From: Acidovorax sp. 1608163
GTDB lineage: Bacteria > Pseudomonadota > Gammaproteobacteria > Burkholderiales > Burkholderiaceae_C
Direction of reading: 5' to 3'
Assembly: GCF_003669015.1 (NCBI RefSeq)
Contig: NZ_CP033069.1
Span: forward strand, 1,677,001-1,741,000
Length of the DNA stretch: 64,000 nt
The notes under the pieces were generated by a model. The model worked only from the letters and a program-made list of their open reading frames with translations. It ran no database searches and had not been told where the DNA came from. A program made the translations under genes and the position numbers. Below, one piece after another: positions 34,712-44,836 of this stretch. Within the stretch, counting starts at the first letter, position 1; the number at the start of each line of letters is the position of its first letter.

Positions 34712-35608
34712 TTAGAAAGCGATTTGCTCTACGCCAATGTCACTGGGGCGGCGCAGGGCTTCCTTCATGAACATGCTGATGGGCAGGGTGCCTTGATCAG
34801 AACTGAACCATTTTTTGTACAGCGCGGTCATTTCGCCGTTTTGGATCATGCGACGGGTGACGCGGTCCACCAGCTCCTTGAACTTGGGGTCGCCCTTGCG
34901 CAGCCCGATGCTGTAGGGCTCGACCGACAGACGCTTTTCCAGGAACTGGTAGTCGTTCATGGACTTGCCCAGTCGGGTCAGCGGGATCCAGATGCCGGCA
35001 TCGTCGGCAAAGGCGGCATCGGCCTCCCCCTTGGCCAGTGCGTTCACAGCGTCCAGGGTGCTTTCGACCAACACGTAGTTGAACTTGCGGGTGAAGGTGC
35101 GCTCGTTGGCACGCAGCAGGTTTTCGTTGGTGGTTTTGCCTTGCACCGCGATCTTTTTGCCTTGCAGGTCGTCCAGCGTCTTGATGTTGGAGTTCTTGCG
35201 CACCAGGAAGGCCGACGACGCCACAAAGATGTGGTGGCTGAAGGAGATCTCTTTTTGCCGCGCCGCCGTGTTAGCGGTGCCGCCGCACTCGAGATCAACC
35301 ACGTTGTCCTTCACGTCGGAGATGCGGTTCTTGCCGTCCACCAGCAGGTAGTTCACGCGCAGGTCGGGGCGTTTCAGTTCTTTTTTAATCTCTTCAAAAA
35401 TCTGCAGGCAGATATCGACCGTATAGCCCTGGACCTTGCCGGAGCTTGTGTCCTTGTACGAAAACGGCAGAGACTTTTCGCGGTGCCCCAGGCGCAATTC
35501 GCCAGAGCTGGCGATGCGCGAGAGCGTGTCTTGGGCGAATGCGGGGACGCTGGCCACAGCCAGGGCTGCCATCAGAGCCCAGGGACGCAGTTTGGAAGAG
35601 AGTTGCAT
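34712..35608 (-). CDS. Amino-acid ABC transporter substrate-binding protein
   Basis: A 298-residue periplasmic family-3 solute-binding protein. The signal peptide ends A-F-A-Q (MALAVASVPAFA); the mature part starts SRIASSGELRLGHREKSLPF and includes DDLQGKKIAVQGKTTNENLL and LSVEPYSIGLRKGD, typical of GltI-like glutamate/aspartate receptors. No permease or ATPase gene is nearby, so it acts with a transporter encoded elsewhere. It lies between the hpnE-hpnD pair and sdaA, in a stretch where amino-acid genes interrupt the squalene genes. Confidence 0.88.
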   Translation of the reverse strand: MQLSSKLRPWALMAALAVASVPAFAQDTLSRIASSGELRLGHREKSLPFSYKDTSSGKVQGYTVDICLQIFEEIKKELKRPDLRVNYLLVDGKNRISDVKDNVVDLECGGTANTAARQKEISFSHHIFVASSAFLVRKNSNIKTLDDLQGKKIAVQGKTTNENLLRANERTFTRKFNYVLVESTLDAVNALAKGEADAAFADDAGIWIPLTRLGKSMNDYQFLEKRLSVEPYSIGLRKGDPKFKELVDRVTRRMIQNGEMTALYKKWFSSDQGTLPISMFMKEALRRPSDIGVEQIAF

Positions 35609-35713
35609 CTTGATGAATGGAGGTGAATAGTGCGGTGGGTGTGCCCTGTCACACCCTGTCCCCCCATTGTGATTCGACCCGTGCCCTGTGTGCGCGTACT
35701 TGGTTGCGGCGCG

Positions 35714-37114
<1,401 letters not shown>

Positions 37115-37431
37115 GGGGTAGGGTGTGGGGCCGCAGTGCTTTTGGCGCTGCGCTGGCGTTGTGGGGCCGCAGGTTGGGTGGCTGCAGAGAGGCCCCTAGG
37201 CTAGCCGCTGCGCCGCAGCCGGGGCATGCGCACAATCCCTGCCCAGCCTGCGTTTGCCGTGGGGCCTGGCGGGTGGACAGGGCGGTGGGCTTGCATACCG
37301 TTCTGCTTACTTGCTATCAAAATAATAGCTTACAGCGTTTGATGGATAAGCGCTAGAGTGCATTTTTGCTTGAAATGTGCGGCCGGTGTAGCGCGGGCGC
37401 TTCAGTGGTGCTTGCTGCCCATGAATGTTTC
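37115..37431. other. Intergenic region with repeat copy C
   Basis: This 317-base gap between sdaA and hpnC has no convincing gene. It contains the sdaA upstream region and, at 37311-37368, a copy of the double-hairpin repeat. I see nothing else. Confidence 0.6.
37311..37368 (+). repeat. Interspersed double-hairpin repeat, copy C
   Basis: It starts TTGCTATCAAAATAATAGC, stem GCTAT/ATAGC, then AGCG..CGCT around 13 bases, and ends in GCGCTAGAGTGCATTTTTG. It lies between sdaA and hpnC and matches the other copies over the full length. Confidence 0.8.
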
Positions 37432-38334
37432 TTACATTGCGATGGCGCGCCCCAGCATCACGCACCAATCCCACGCGTGCAGGCGGGGGCGGGTGTGCAG
37501 GCTGGCGCCGTTGAGGGCCTCGACTTTGTCCAGAATGCGCAAGCCGCCTTGCACCACCAGCCGCAGCTCCCAGCCCATGCGGCCAGGCAGGCGGTGCACC
37601 AGGGGGGCGCCCCGCAGCATGGTGGCGCGGGCCCAGGCGGCGCTTTCCATGATCAGGCGCATGTTCTCCGGGGTGGGCTGGCGTGCCAGCAATTCGGACT
37701 GGCAGGCGCCATGCGCGGCGCAGTCGGCGCGGGGCAGGTAGTGGCGATTGCGTGGAATGTCCACGCTCAGGTCTTGCCAGAAATTGGCCAATTGCAGCGC
37801 GGTGCAGATGGCGTCGCTTTCTTGCAGGGCCTGTGCGCTGTTCACACCATATAAGTGCAGCAGCAGCCGCCCCACGGGGTTGGCCGAGCGGCGGCAGTAG
37901 TCCAGCAGCTCTTGGCGGTCGGCGTAGCCTTCTGCGTCGCGGGTTTTTTCCACGTCCTGGGCAAAGGCGCTGAGCAGGTCTGTCAGCAACCCTAGCGGCA
38001 GCTGGTGGCGTTTGAGCATGCCCTGCAGCGGCAGGAACACCGAAGCCCAACGCGTGCTGGGGGGCTGGCCTTGGGCAATGGCCTGCAGATCGGCCTCAAA
38101 CGCGGCCAGGTCCTGCAGGCGCTGTGTGGCCGGGGCATCGCCCTCGTCGGCAATGTCATCGGCGGTGCGTGCAAAGGCGTAGATCGCCCGGATGACGGGG
38201 CGCAGAGGGGCGGGGCACAGCAGCGAGGCGACCGGAAAGTTCTCGTAATGGGTCACGGCTGCGGGCTGCGGCGCTGCGGCGCTGGGCAGGGGCGCCGCAG
38301 CAGGGGCGGATGGGGTGCGTTGTTCAGGCTTCAT
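37432..38334 (-). CDS. hpnC: Hydroxysqualene synthase
   Basis: A 300-residue squalene-synthase family protein. An Ala/Pro-rich N-terminus of about 28 residues precedes HYENFPVASLLCP, the standard HpnC start. The first motif is RTADDIADEGD (Asp59, Asp60, Asp63) and the second is NFWQDLSVDIPRNRHYLP. HpnC converts presqualene diphosphate to hydroxysqualene. It belongs to the HpnC-HpnD-HpnE route but is 2.8 kb from hpnD, separated by the amino-acid receptor and sdaA. Divergent from the RND efflux genes across a 405-base gap that carries a strong promoter for the latter. Confidence 0.92.
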   Translation of the reverse strand: MKPEQRTPSAPAAAPLPSAAAPQPAAVTHYENFPVASLLCPAPLRPVIRAIYAFARTADDIADEGDAPATQRLQDLAAFEADLQAIAQGQPPSTRWASVFLPLQGMLKRHQLPLGLLTDLLSAFAQDVEKTRDAEGYADRQELLDYCRRSANPVGRLLLHLYGVNSAQALQESDAICTALQLANFWQDLSVDIPRNRHYLPRADCAAHGACQSELLARQPTPENMRLIMESAAWARATMLRGAPLVHRLPGRMGWELRLVVQGGLRILDKVEALNGASLHTRPRLHAWDWCVMLGRAIAM

Positions 38335-38739
38335 TGCGGCGTGGATTGTCGCTTGACAAGGTCATGTGCATCCCATAGATTACTAACCAGTCAGTCAGTA
38401 GCTGATTTGGCGGCTGGCTGTTCGGGGTCCGTTCACATCATTTTCCAGACAACGCGCGCCAGGGATCCTTTGTGCGAATCGAGCGGCAAGTGTGCGCTGC
38501 GGGTCGGGATGGGCTGCAACAAAGCAGACCGCCCGAGACCGTAGAGGCGCACGGCACGGTGATTCGTGCACAGGGGCCCTGGGGTCTGAGCCTTCAGGCC
38601 TTGTGGGTGCAGCGGTGCGCGCGTGTTTGTGCGCGCGGATGGAAATCGTTGGCGGGCCCTTGGCTGTGGCGTCTCTGCAAAGCCTCGTTGGCAGTGTGGG
38701 GCGTCCCTGGTCGCTCTTTTTATCTTCATCGGATCTCCC
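38335..38739. other. Intergenic region with efflux promoter and long leader
   Basis: This 405-base gap between hpnC and the efflux adaptor holds a promoter and operator at 38353-38400. From the expected transcription start near 38388 to the ATG at 38740 about 350 bases remain, with no convincing gene on either strand. Confidence 0.55.
38353..38400 (+). promoter_or_regulatory. Promoter and TetR-like operator of the RND efflux genes
   Basis: A near-consensus sigma-70 promoter: TTGACA at 38353-38358, a 17-base spacer and TAGATT at 38376-38381. The -10 box runs directly into TACTAACCAGTCAGTCAGTA (38381-38400), an imperfect palindrome resembling operators of TetR-type efflux repressors. Binding there would block transcription. 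No TetR gene is in the window beside it, so the repressor would be encoded elsewhere. Confidence 0.65.
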
Positions 38740-39957
38740 ATGCGTACACCTTCCGCTTCGCGGCCCGTTCACAGGTTCACCAGGTATCTACCGCTTTTGG
38801 GCGCAGTGGCGCTGCTGGCGGCATGCTCGCGTCCCGAGCCACCACAAGAGCCGGTGCGCTCGGTCAAGCTGATGACGGTGGGCCTGGGCGCGCTGCAGTC
38901 GCAACTGGAATATGCCGGTGAAGTGCGCGCCCGTGTGGAGTCGCGCCTGGGCTTTCGGGTAGCGGGCAAGATCGTGCAGCGCCAGGCCGAGCTGGGCCAG
39001 CGCGTGAAAGCGGGCGATGTGCTGGCGCAACTGGACCCCAAAGACTACCAATTGGCCGCCGATGCAGCCCGTGCCCAACTGGCCGCAGCCACCACGCAGC
39101 GCGACCTGGCCGCCGCAGACTACAAGCGCTATGCTGCGTTGAAGGACCAGAACTTCATCAGCGGTGCCGAGCTGGAGCGCCGCGACACGACGCTCAAGGC
39201 TGCGCAGGCCACGCTGGACCAGGCCCGCGCGCAATTGGCATCACAGGGCAACCAGACCACGTACACGAGGCTGGTGGCCGATGTGTCGGGTGTCATCACC
39301 GGCATTGATGCCGAGCCGGGCCAGGTGGTGACTGCGGGCACGCCAGTGGTGCGCATTGCGCAAGATGGTGCGCGCGACGTGGTGTTTGCCGTGCCGGAAG
39401 ACAAAGTGGCCCTGATGGCTGCCGGGCAAGAGGTGTCAGTGCGTGGCTGGGCGGGTGGCAACACCATCGCAGGCAAGGTGCGCGAGGTGGCCGCCAGCGC
39501 CGACGCCAGCACCCGCACCTTCCAGGTAAAGGTGGCGATCGACCGGGCCGAATCCCCTGCGCTGGGCGCTACGGTGTATGTCACGCCCAAGGCCTTGAGC
39601 CATGCGGGCGCGCCGGCCATCAAGCTGCCCACCAGCGCCTTGCGCCAGGAGGGCCAGGCCACAGCCGTTTGGGTGTACGACCCTGCCACCAGCACCGTGA
39701 AGTCACAGGTCATCCAGATTGCGACGGCCGATGGCAACGACGCCGTGGTGTCGTCAGGCCTGACGCCGGGCATGCAGGTGGTGTCCACCGGCGTGCATGT
39801 GCTGTCTCCGGGCCAAAAAGTTATGGTTTATCAACAAAAATCGGCTCCAGCGCCCGTTGGTAAAGCGCAAGCAGCTACTAATTCAGTAGCGACTGATGCG
39901 GCTGCATCGGCCGCCGCGGCTTCGGCTGCCGCAGCATCCCAGCCCGCCGCCAAGTAA
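38740..39957 (+). CDS. RND efflux periplasmic adaptor subunit
   Basis: A 405-residue membrane fusion protein. A lipoprotein signal ends LLAAC (Cys29). The adaptor features are the lipoyl half (ARVESRLGFRVAGKIVQRQA and GQRVKAGDVLAQLD), a helical hairpin (about 95-165) and the beta-barrel with GARDVVFAVPEDKVALM. It links the inner-membrane pump to an outer-membrane channel. The last 40 residues are low-complexity (Ala/Ser-rich), and residues about 366-385 are encoded by copy D of the double-hairpin repeat, unusual in a coding region. The pump gene follows after 8 bases. No outer-membrane channel gene is adjacent. Confidence 0.9.
   Translation: MRTPSASRPVHRFTRYLPLLGAVALLAACSRPEPPQEPVRSVKLMTVGLGALQSQLEYAGEVRARVESRLGFRVAGKIVQRQAELGQRVKAGDVLAQLDPKDYQLAADAARAQLAAATTQRDLAAADYKRYAALKDQNFISGAELERRDTTLKAAQATLDQARAQLASQGNQTTYTRLVADVSGVITGIDAEPGQVVTAGTPVVRIAQDGARDVVFAVPEDKVALMAAGQEVSVRGWAGGNTIAGKVREVAASADASTRTFQVKVAIDRAESPALGATVYVTPKALSHAGAPAIKLPTSALRQEGQATAVWVYDPATSTVKSQVIQIATADGNDAVVSSGLTPGMQVVSTGVHVLSPGQKVMVYQQKSAPAPVGKAQAATNSVATDAAASAAAASAAAASQPAAK
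39835..39892 (-). repeat. Interspersed double-hairpin repeat, copy D, inside the adaptor gene
   Basis: Read on the minus strand this copy starts TCGCTACTGAATTAGTAGC, with a perfect 6-bp stem GCTACT/AGTAGC, then GCTTGCGC and GGGCGCTGG, and ends GCCGATTTTTG. On the plus strand it is read in frame as codons about 366-385 of the RND adaptor, near the low-complexity tail. Compared with copy E (stem GCTATT/AATAGC) the stem has changed on both sides together. Confidence 0.8.
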
Positions 39958-39965
39958 GGCAGACC

Positions 39966-42900
39966 ATGAGCCAGAACCAACCAAAAGAGGGGTTCAACCT
40001 CTCCAAGTGGGCGCTCGACCACCCAGCGCTCACGCGCTACCTGATGGTCGTGCTGATGCTGCTGGGCTTTGCGGCCTATTTCCAGCTGGGGCAGGACGAA
40101 GACCCGCCTTTCACCTTCCGGGTGATGGTGGTGCGCACCTACTGGCCGGGCGCTACGGCGCAGCAGGTGGCCGAGCAGGTGACGGACAAGATCGAGCGCA
40201 CGCTGCAGGAGGTGCCTTATGCGGACAAGATTCGCAGCTACTCCAAACCCGGCGAGTCGCAAATCATCTTTCAGATCAAGGACTCCTCGCGCCCTGCAGA
40301 GGTGGCCAACGTCTGGTACACCGTGCGCAAAAAGGTGGGCGACATGCGCTACACCTTGCCCACGGGCACGCAGGGCCCGTTCTTCAACGACGAGTTCGGC
40401 GATGTGTACGGCGTGATCTACGCGCTGGAATCCGAAGGCTTCAGCTACGCTGAACTCAAGACCTTTGCCGACGATGTGCGCCAGCAGCTGCTGCGCGTGC
40501 CCGATGTGGCCAAGGTCGAGCAGTTTGGCGTGCAGGACGAAAAGCTGTTTGTCGAAGTCTCGCAAAAGCGCTTGTCGCAATTGGGGCTCGACTTCAACCA
40601 GGTGCTGTCGCAGCTGGGCCAGCAAAACGCGGTGGAGCCTGCCGGCGCGGTGCAAACGCCGCTGGACCAGGTGCAGGTGCGTGTGGGTGGTCAATTCAAC
40701 GCCATTGAAGACCTGCAGGCTATGCCCATTCGTGGCCCCTCTGGGGCGCAGTTCCGCCTGGGCGATATTGCCGAGGTCAAGCGCGGCTATGTGGACCCGG
40801 CCACGGTGAAGGTGCGCCACCAGGGGCGTGAAGTGGTGGCGCTGGGCATTTCCATGGCCAAGGGCGGCGACATCATTGCCCTGGGCAAGGCTTTGGAAAA
40901 GGTCACCCACAGCATCAGCACGTCACTGCCTGCGGGTGTGAAGCTGGTGAACGTGCAAGACCAGCCCAAGGCGGTGTCCACCTCGGTCAATGAGTTTGTG
41001 AAGGTGCTGATCGAGGCCGTGGTCATCGTGCTGGCCGTGAGCTTCATCAGCCTGGGCCTGCACAAGCGCCCCGGCAACCAGCCGCTGTGGAAGCGCTGGT
41101 ACATCGACCCTCGCCCCGGGCTGGTGGTGGGCATCACCATCCCCATGGTGCTGGCCGTCACGTTCCTGGCCATGTGGTACTGGAACATTGGTCTGCACAA
41201 GATTTCGCTGGGCTCACTCATCATCGCGCTGGGTCTGCTGGTGGACGACGCCATCATTGCCGTGGAGATGATGGTGCTGAAGTTGGAGGAGGGCTACGAC
41301 AAGGTGCGCGCGGCCACCTTTGCCTATGAGCTGACGGCCATGCCCATGCTCACTGGCACGCTGATCACTGCGGCAGGTTTTCTGCCCATCGGCATCGCCA
41401 AGTCGATGACGGGCGAGTACACCTTTGCGATTTTTGCCGTGACGGTGATTTCGCTGGTGCTGTCGTGGGTGGTGTCGGTGTACTTTGTGCCGTACCTGGG
41501 CACGTTGATCTTGAAGGTGCCGCCGCATGTGCAAGCTGCGCAGGCGCAAAAAGGCATCACCGACGACCCCCATGAAGTGTTTGACAGCCCGTTCTACACG
41601 GCCTTCCGGCGTCTGGTGAACTGGTGTGTGCAGTACCGCTGGATCACCATTGGCCTGACGGTGCTGACCTTTGCGCTGGGCATTGTGGGCATGGGCAAGG
41701 TGCAGCAGCAGTTCTTCCCTGACTCCAGCCGCCCGGAAATCATGGTGGAGGTCTGGTTCCCGGAGGGCACCTCGTTTGAGGGCAATGAAGAGGTGACCAA
41801 GCGCGTGGAGCAACGCCTGCTGACCGAAGCGGGGGTGAATTCGGTCACCACCTGGGTTGGCTCGGGTGTGCCACGGTTTTATTTGCCGCTGGACCAGGTG
41901 CTTCCGCAAACCAACGTGTCCCAGCTCATCGTGCTGCCCACCGACCTGAAGGTACGGGAGTCGCTGCGCATCAAGCTGCCTGCGCTGCTGGCGCAGGAGT
42001 TTCCGGAGGTGCGCGGGCGGGTGAAGCTGTTGCCCAACGGCCCGCCTGTGGCTTACCCAGTGCAGTTTCGTGTGATGGGGCCTGACCCATTGGTGTTGCG
42101 TGAGCGCGCCGATGAAGTGAAGGCCGCCCTGCGCAAGAACGCCGACATGCGCGGCGTGAACGACAACTGGAATGAGTCTGTGAAGGTGCTGCGCCTGGAG
42201 GTGGACCAGGACAAGGCGCGGGCCCTGGGGGTGACCAGCCAGTCGATTGCGCAGGCTGCCAAGATCATTTTGGCGGGCTCGCAAATCGGGCAGTTCCGCG
42301 AGGGCGACAAGCTCATTGACATCATGCTGCGCCAGCCGCTGGACGAGCGCAACGCCATCACCGACATCGGCAGTGCGTACCTGCCCACTGCATCGGGCAA
42401 GGCCATTCCGCTGACCCAGATTGCCAAGCCAGTGTTCACCTGGGAGCCTGGTGTGATGTGGCGCGAAAACCGTGACTACGCCATCACCGTGCAGGGCGAT
42501 GTGACAGAGGGCATCCAGGGTGCGACGGTGACCGGTGCCCTGCTGCCCGGTCTGCGCGAGATCGAGGCCCAATGGCATGCCGCAGGGCAGGGGGCTTATC
42601 GCATTGAAGTGGCGGGTGCTGTGGAAGAGAGTTCCAAGGGATCGGCCTCGATTGCTGCGGGCATCCCCATCATGCTGTTCATCACCTTCACGCTGTTGAT
42701 GCTGCAACTGCACAGCTTCAGCCGTGCCATGCTGGTCTTCTTGACCGGCCCCCTGGGGCTGGCGGGGGTGGCGGGGGCGTTGTTGTTGCTCAACCGTCCG
42801 TTTGGCTTTGTGGCGTTGCTGGGCGTGATCGCGCTGATGGGAATGATCCAGCGCAACTCGGTGATCCTGATCGACCAGATCGAGCAAGACCGTGCGCGGG

Positions 42901-43139
42901 GTGTGCCTGCCTGGGATGCGATCGTGGAGTCGGCCGTGCGGCGTTTGCGCCCCATCGTGCTCACAGCCGCCGCCGCCGTGCTAGCGATGATCCCGCTGTC
43001 GCGCAGTGTCTTCTGGGGGCCGATGGCCGTGGCCATCATGGGTGGTCTGGTGGTGGCCACGGTGCTGACGCTGCTGGCTTTGCCCGCCATGTATGCCGCC
43101 TGGTTCCGGGTGCGTCGACCGACGGCGGAAGTGCTTTGA
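39966..43139 (+). CDS. RND efflux permease subunit
   Basis: A 1057-residue inner-membrane RND pump. Twelve membrane helices with two large periplasmic loops are expected; visible features are the N-terminal helix (LTRYLMVVLMLLGFAAYF), the membrane core with GLLVDDAIIAVEMMVLKLEE (the conserved D-D of helix 4) and IALMGMIQRNSVILIDQIEQ in helix 10-11. It uses the proton gradient to export drugs or other compounds together with the adaptor encoded 8 bases upstream. The substrate is not readable. The hairpin at 43202 likely ends the operon. No partner outer-membrane channel follows. Confidence 0.92.
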   Translation: MSQNQPKEGFNLSKWALDHPALTRYLMVVLMLLGFAAYFQLGQDEDPPFTFRVMVVRTYWPGATAQQVAEQVTDKIERTLQEVPYADKIRSYSKPGESQIIFQIKDSSRPAEVANVWYTVRKKVGDMRYTLPTGTQGPFFNDEFGDVYGVIYALESEGFSYAELKTFADDVRQQLLRVPDVAKVEQFGVQDEKLFVEVSQKRLSQLGLDFNQVLSQLGQQNAVEPAGAVQTPLDQVQVRVGGQFNAIEDLQAMPIRGPSGAQFRLGDIAEVKRGYVDPATVKVRHQGREVVALGISMAKGGDIIALGKALEKVTHSISTSLPAGVKLVNVQDQPKAVSTSVNEFVKVLIEAVVIVLAVSFISLGLHKRPGNQPLWKRWYIDPRPGLVVGITIPMVLAVTFLAMWYWNIGLHKISLGSLIIALGLLVDDAIIAVEMMVLKLEEGYDKVRAATFAYELTAMPMLTGTLITAAGFLPIGIAKSMTGEYTFAIFAVTVISLVLSWVVSVYFVPYLGTLILKVPPHVQAAQAQKGITDDPHEVFDSPFYTAFRRLVNWCVQYRWITIGLTVLTFALGIVGMGKVQQQFFPDSSRPEIMVEVWFPEGTSFEGNEEVTKRVEQRLLTEAGVNSVTTWVGSGVPRFYLPLDQVLPQTNVSQLIVLPTDLKVRESLRIKLPALLAQEFPEVRGRVKLLPNGPPVAYPVQFRVMGPDPLVLRERADEVKAALRKNADMRGVNDNWNESVKVLRLEVDQDKARALGVTSQSIAQAAKIILAGSQIGQFREGDKLIDIMLRQPLDERNAITDIGSAYLPTASGKAIPLTQIAKPVFTWEPGVMWRENRDYAITVQGDVTEGIQGATVTGALLPGLREIEAQWHAAGQGAYRIEVAGAVEESSKGSASIAAGIPIMLFITFTLLMLQLHSFSRAMLVFLTGPLGLAGVAGALLLLNRPFGFVALLGVIALMGMIQRNSVILIDQIEQDRARGVPAWDAIVESAVRRLRPIVLTAAAAVLAMIPLSRSVFWGPMAVAIMGGLVVATVLTLLALPAMYAAWFRVRRPTAEVL

Positions 43140-43201
43140 AACAGGTCTTCGTTTTAATTGCCCCGTACATCAGGGTAAAATAGAAGGTTGACCGATTTCA
43201 C

Positions 43202-43239
43202 ACAGGCGGCGAGCTGTGCTTGCCGCCTGTTTGTTTGTT
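43202..43239 (+). terminator. Intrinsic terminator after the RND operon
   Basis: ACAGGCGGC and GCCGCCTGT form a perfect 9-bp stem around an 11-base loop, followed by TTTGTTTGTT. It ends only 6 bases before the 5' end of tRNA-Leu, an unusually tight arrangement. Confidence 0.75.
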
Positions 43240-43244
43240 AAACC

Positions 43245-43330
43245 GCGCGGGTGGCGAAATTGGTAGACGCACCAGGTTTAGGTCCTGACGCCAGCAATGG
43301 TGTGGGGGTTCGAGTCCCCCCCGCGCACCA
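43245..43330 (+). tRNA. tRNA-Leu (anticodon TAG)
   Basis: The 5' acceptor strand is GCGCGGG, the D arm follows (GGCGAAATTGGTAGACGC), the anticodon loop is TTTAGGT (anticodon TAG), and the variable arm is long as in Leu tRNAs. CCA is encoded at 43328-43330. Between the T-loop TTCGAGT and GCGC there are only seven Cs, whereas a 5-bp T stem plus the 7-bp acceptor need eight; the first pair of the anticodon stem also is C-A. A homopolymer shortfall is possible. Confidence 0.85.
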
Positions 43331-43405
43331 TCCATGTGAGACTTTGCGGAACACGGCGCTGCTGCGCTGCAGCCAGCACGATCCACATTCATAAGAGGAA
43401 TAGCC

Positions 43406-44716
43406 ATGGCCGTTACTGTTGAAACCCTTGAAAAGCTCGAGCGCAAGATCACGCTGAGCGTGCCCGTCACCCTGATCCAGTCCGAAGTCGACACGCGCCT
43501 GAAGCGTCTGGCCCGCACTGTGAAGATGGACGGCTTCCGTCCCGGCAAGGTGCCCATGAATGTGGTCGCTCAGCGTTATGGCTACTCCGTTCAGTACGAA
43601 GTGCTCAACGACAAGGTCGGTGAGGCTTTTGCCGTGGCAGCCAACGAAGCCAACCTGCGTGTGGCTGGCCAGCCCCGCATTACTGAAAAAGAAGGCGCCC
43701 CTGAAGGCCAGGTCACTTTTGACGCCATCTTCGAAGTGTTCCCAGAAGTCAAGATTGCAGACCTGTCGGACGCTGAAGTCGAAAAGCTGTCGGCCGAAGT
43801 GACCGATGCAGCCATCGACAAGACCATCGACATCTTGCGCAAGCAGCGTCGCAGCTTCGCACAGCGCGCCCTGGACGCAGCTGCCCAAGACAGCGACCGC
43901 GTGACCGTGGACTTCGAAGGCAAGATCGACGGCGAACCCTTTGACGGCGGCAAGGCCGAAGACTTCCAGTTCCTGGTTGGCGAAGGCCAGATGCTCAAGG
44001 AATTCGAAGATGCAGTGCGCGGCATGAAGTCTGGCGAGAGCAAGACTTTCCCCCTGGCATTCCCCGCCGACTACCACGGCAAGGATGTTGCAGGCAAGAC
44101 TGCAGACTTCCTCGTCACCGTCAAGAAGATCGAAGCAGCCCACCTGCCCGAAGTGAACGACGCCCTGGCCAAGTCCCTGGGTATCGCTGACGGTTCCGTG
44201 GACGGTCTGCGCGCCGACATCAAGAAGAACCTGGAGCGTGAAGTCAAGTTCCGTCTGCTGGCCCGCAACAAGCAAGCCGTGATGGATGCTCTGGTGGCCA
44301 AGGCCGAACTGGATCTGCCCAACGCCAGCGTGCAAGCCGAAATCGGCCGTCTGCTGGAAGGCGCCCGCGCTGAGCTGAAGCAACGTGGCATCAAGGACGC
44401 TGACAAGGCTGAAATCCCTGAAGACGTGTTCCGCCCCCAAGCCGAGCGCCGCGTGCGCCTGGGTCTGGTGGTGGCCGAGTTGGTGCGTGCCAACGAACTG
44501 CATGCCAAGCCCGAGCAATTGAAGGCCCACATTGACGAGCTGGCTGCCAGCTACGAGAAGCCCGAAGATGTGGTGCGCTGGTACTTCGGTGACCGTCAGC
44601 GCCTGGCAGAAGTCGAAGCCGTTGTCATCGAAAACAACGTGACCGATTTCGTTCTGGGCAAGGCCAAGGTTGTGGACAAGGCCGTATCGTTCGATGAACT
44701 GATGGGCCAGGGCTAA
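43406..44716 (+). CDS. tig: Trigger factor
   Basis: A 436-residue ribosome-bound chaperone and prolyl isomerase. The N-terminal ribosome-binding domain contains the signature [17 protein letters not shown] (the G-F-R-x-G-K-x-P motif) near residue 44. The FKBP-type isomerase domain sits at about 150-245 ([19 protein letters not shown]), and the C-terminal arms follow ([20 protein letters not shown]). The position right before clpP-clpX-lon is the conserved proteostasis arrangement. The ATG at 43406 lies 75 bases after tRNA-Leu. It helps newly made proteins fold as they leave the ribosome. Confidence 0.95.
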   Translation: MAVTVETLEKLERKITLSVPVTLIQSEVDTRLKRLARTVKMDGFRPGKVPMNVVAQRYGYSVQYEVLNDKVGEAFAVAANEANLRVAGQPRITEKEGAPEGQVTFDAIFEVFPEVKIADLSDAEVEKLSAEVTDAAIDKTIDILRKQRRSFAQRALDAAAQDSDRVTVDFEGKIDGEPFDGGKAEDFQFLVGEGQMLKEFEDAVRGMKSGESKTFPLAFPADYHGKDVAGKTADFLVTVKKIEAAHLPEVNDALAKSLGIADGSVDGLRADIKKNLEREVKFRLLARNKQAVMDALVAKAELDLPNASVQAEIGRLLEGARAELKQRGIKDADKAEIPEDVFRPQAERRVRLGLVVAELVRANELHAKPEQLKAHIDELAASYEKPEDVVRWYFGDRQRLAEVEAVVIENNVTDFVLGKAKVVDKAVSFDELMGQG

Positions 44717-44836
44717 AGCCCATACCGCCATTTGCCCTGTGGGTGAGGCGGCGGTAATGCGAATCCAGGGGCTTGTGCTTTCGTGCACAGGCCCCAATTC
44801 ATTTCTGGGTACAGTACCTGCTTGACTGGAGAAAAC

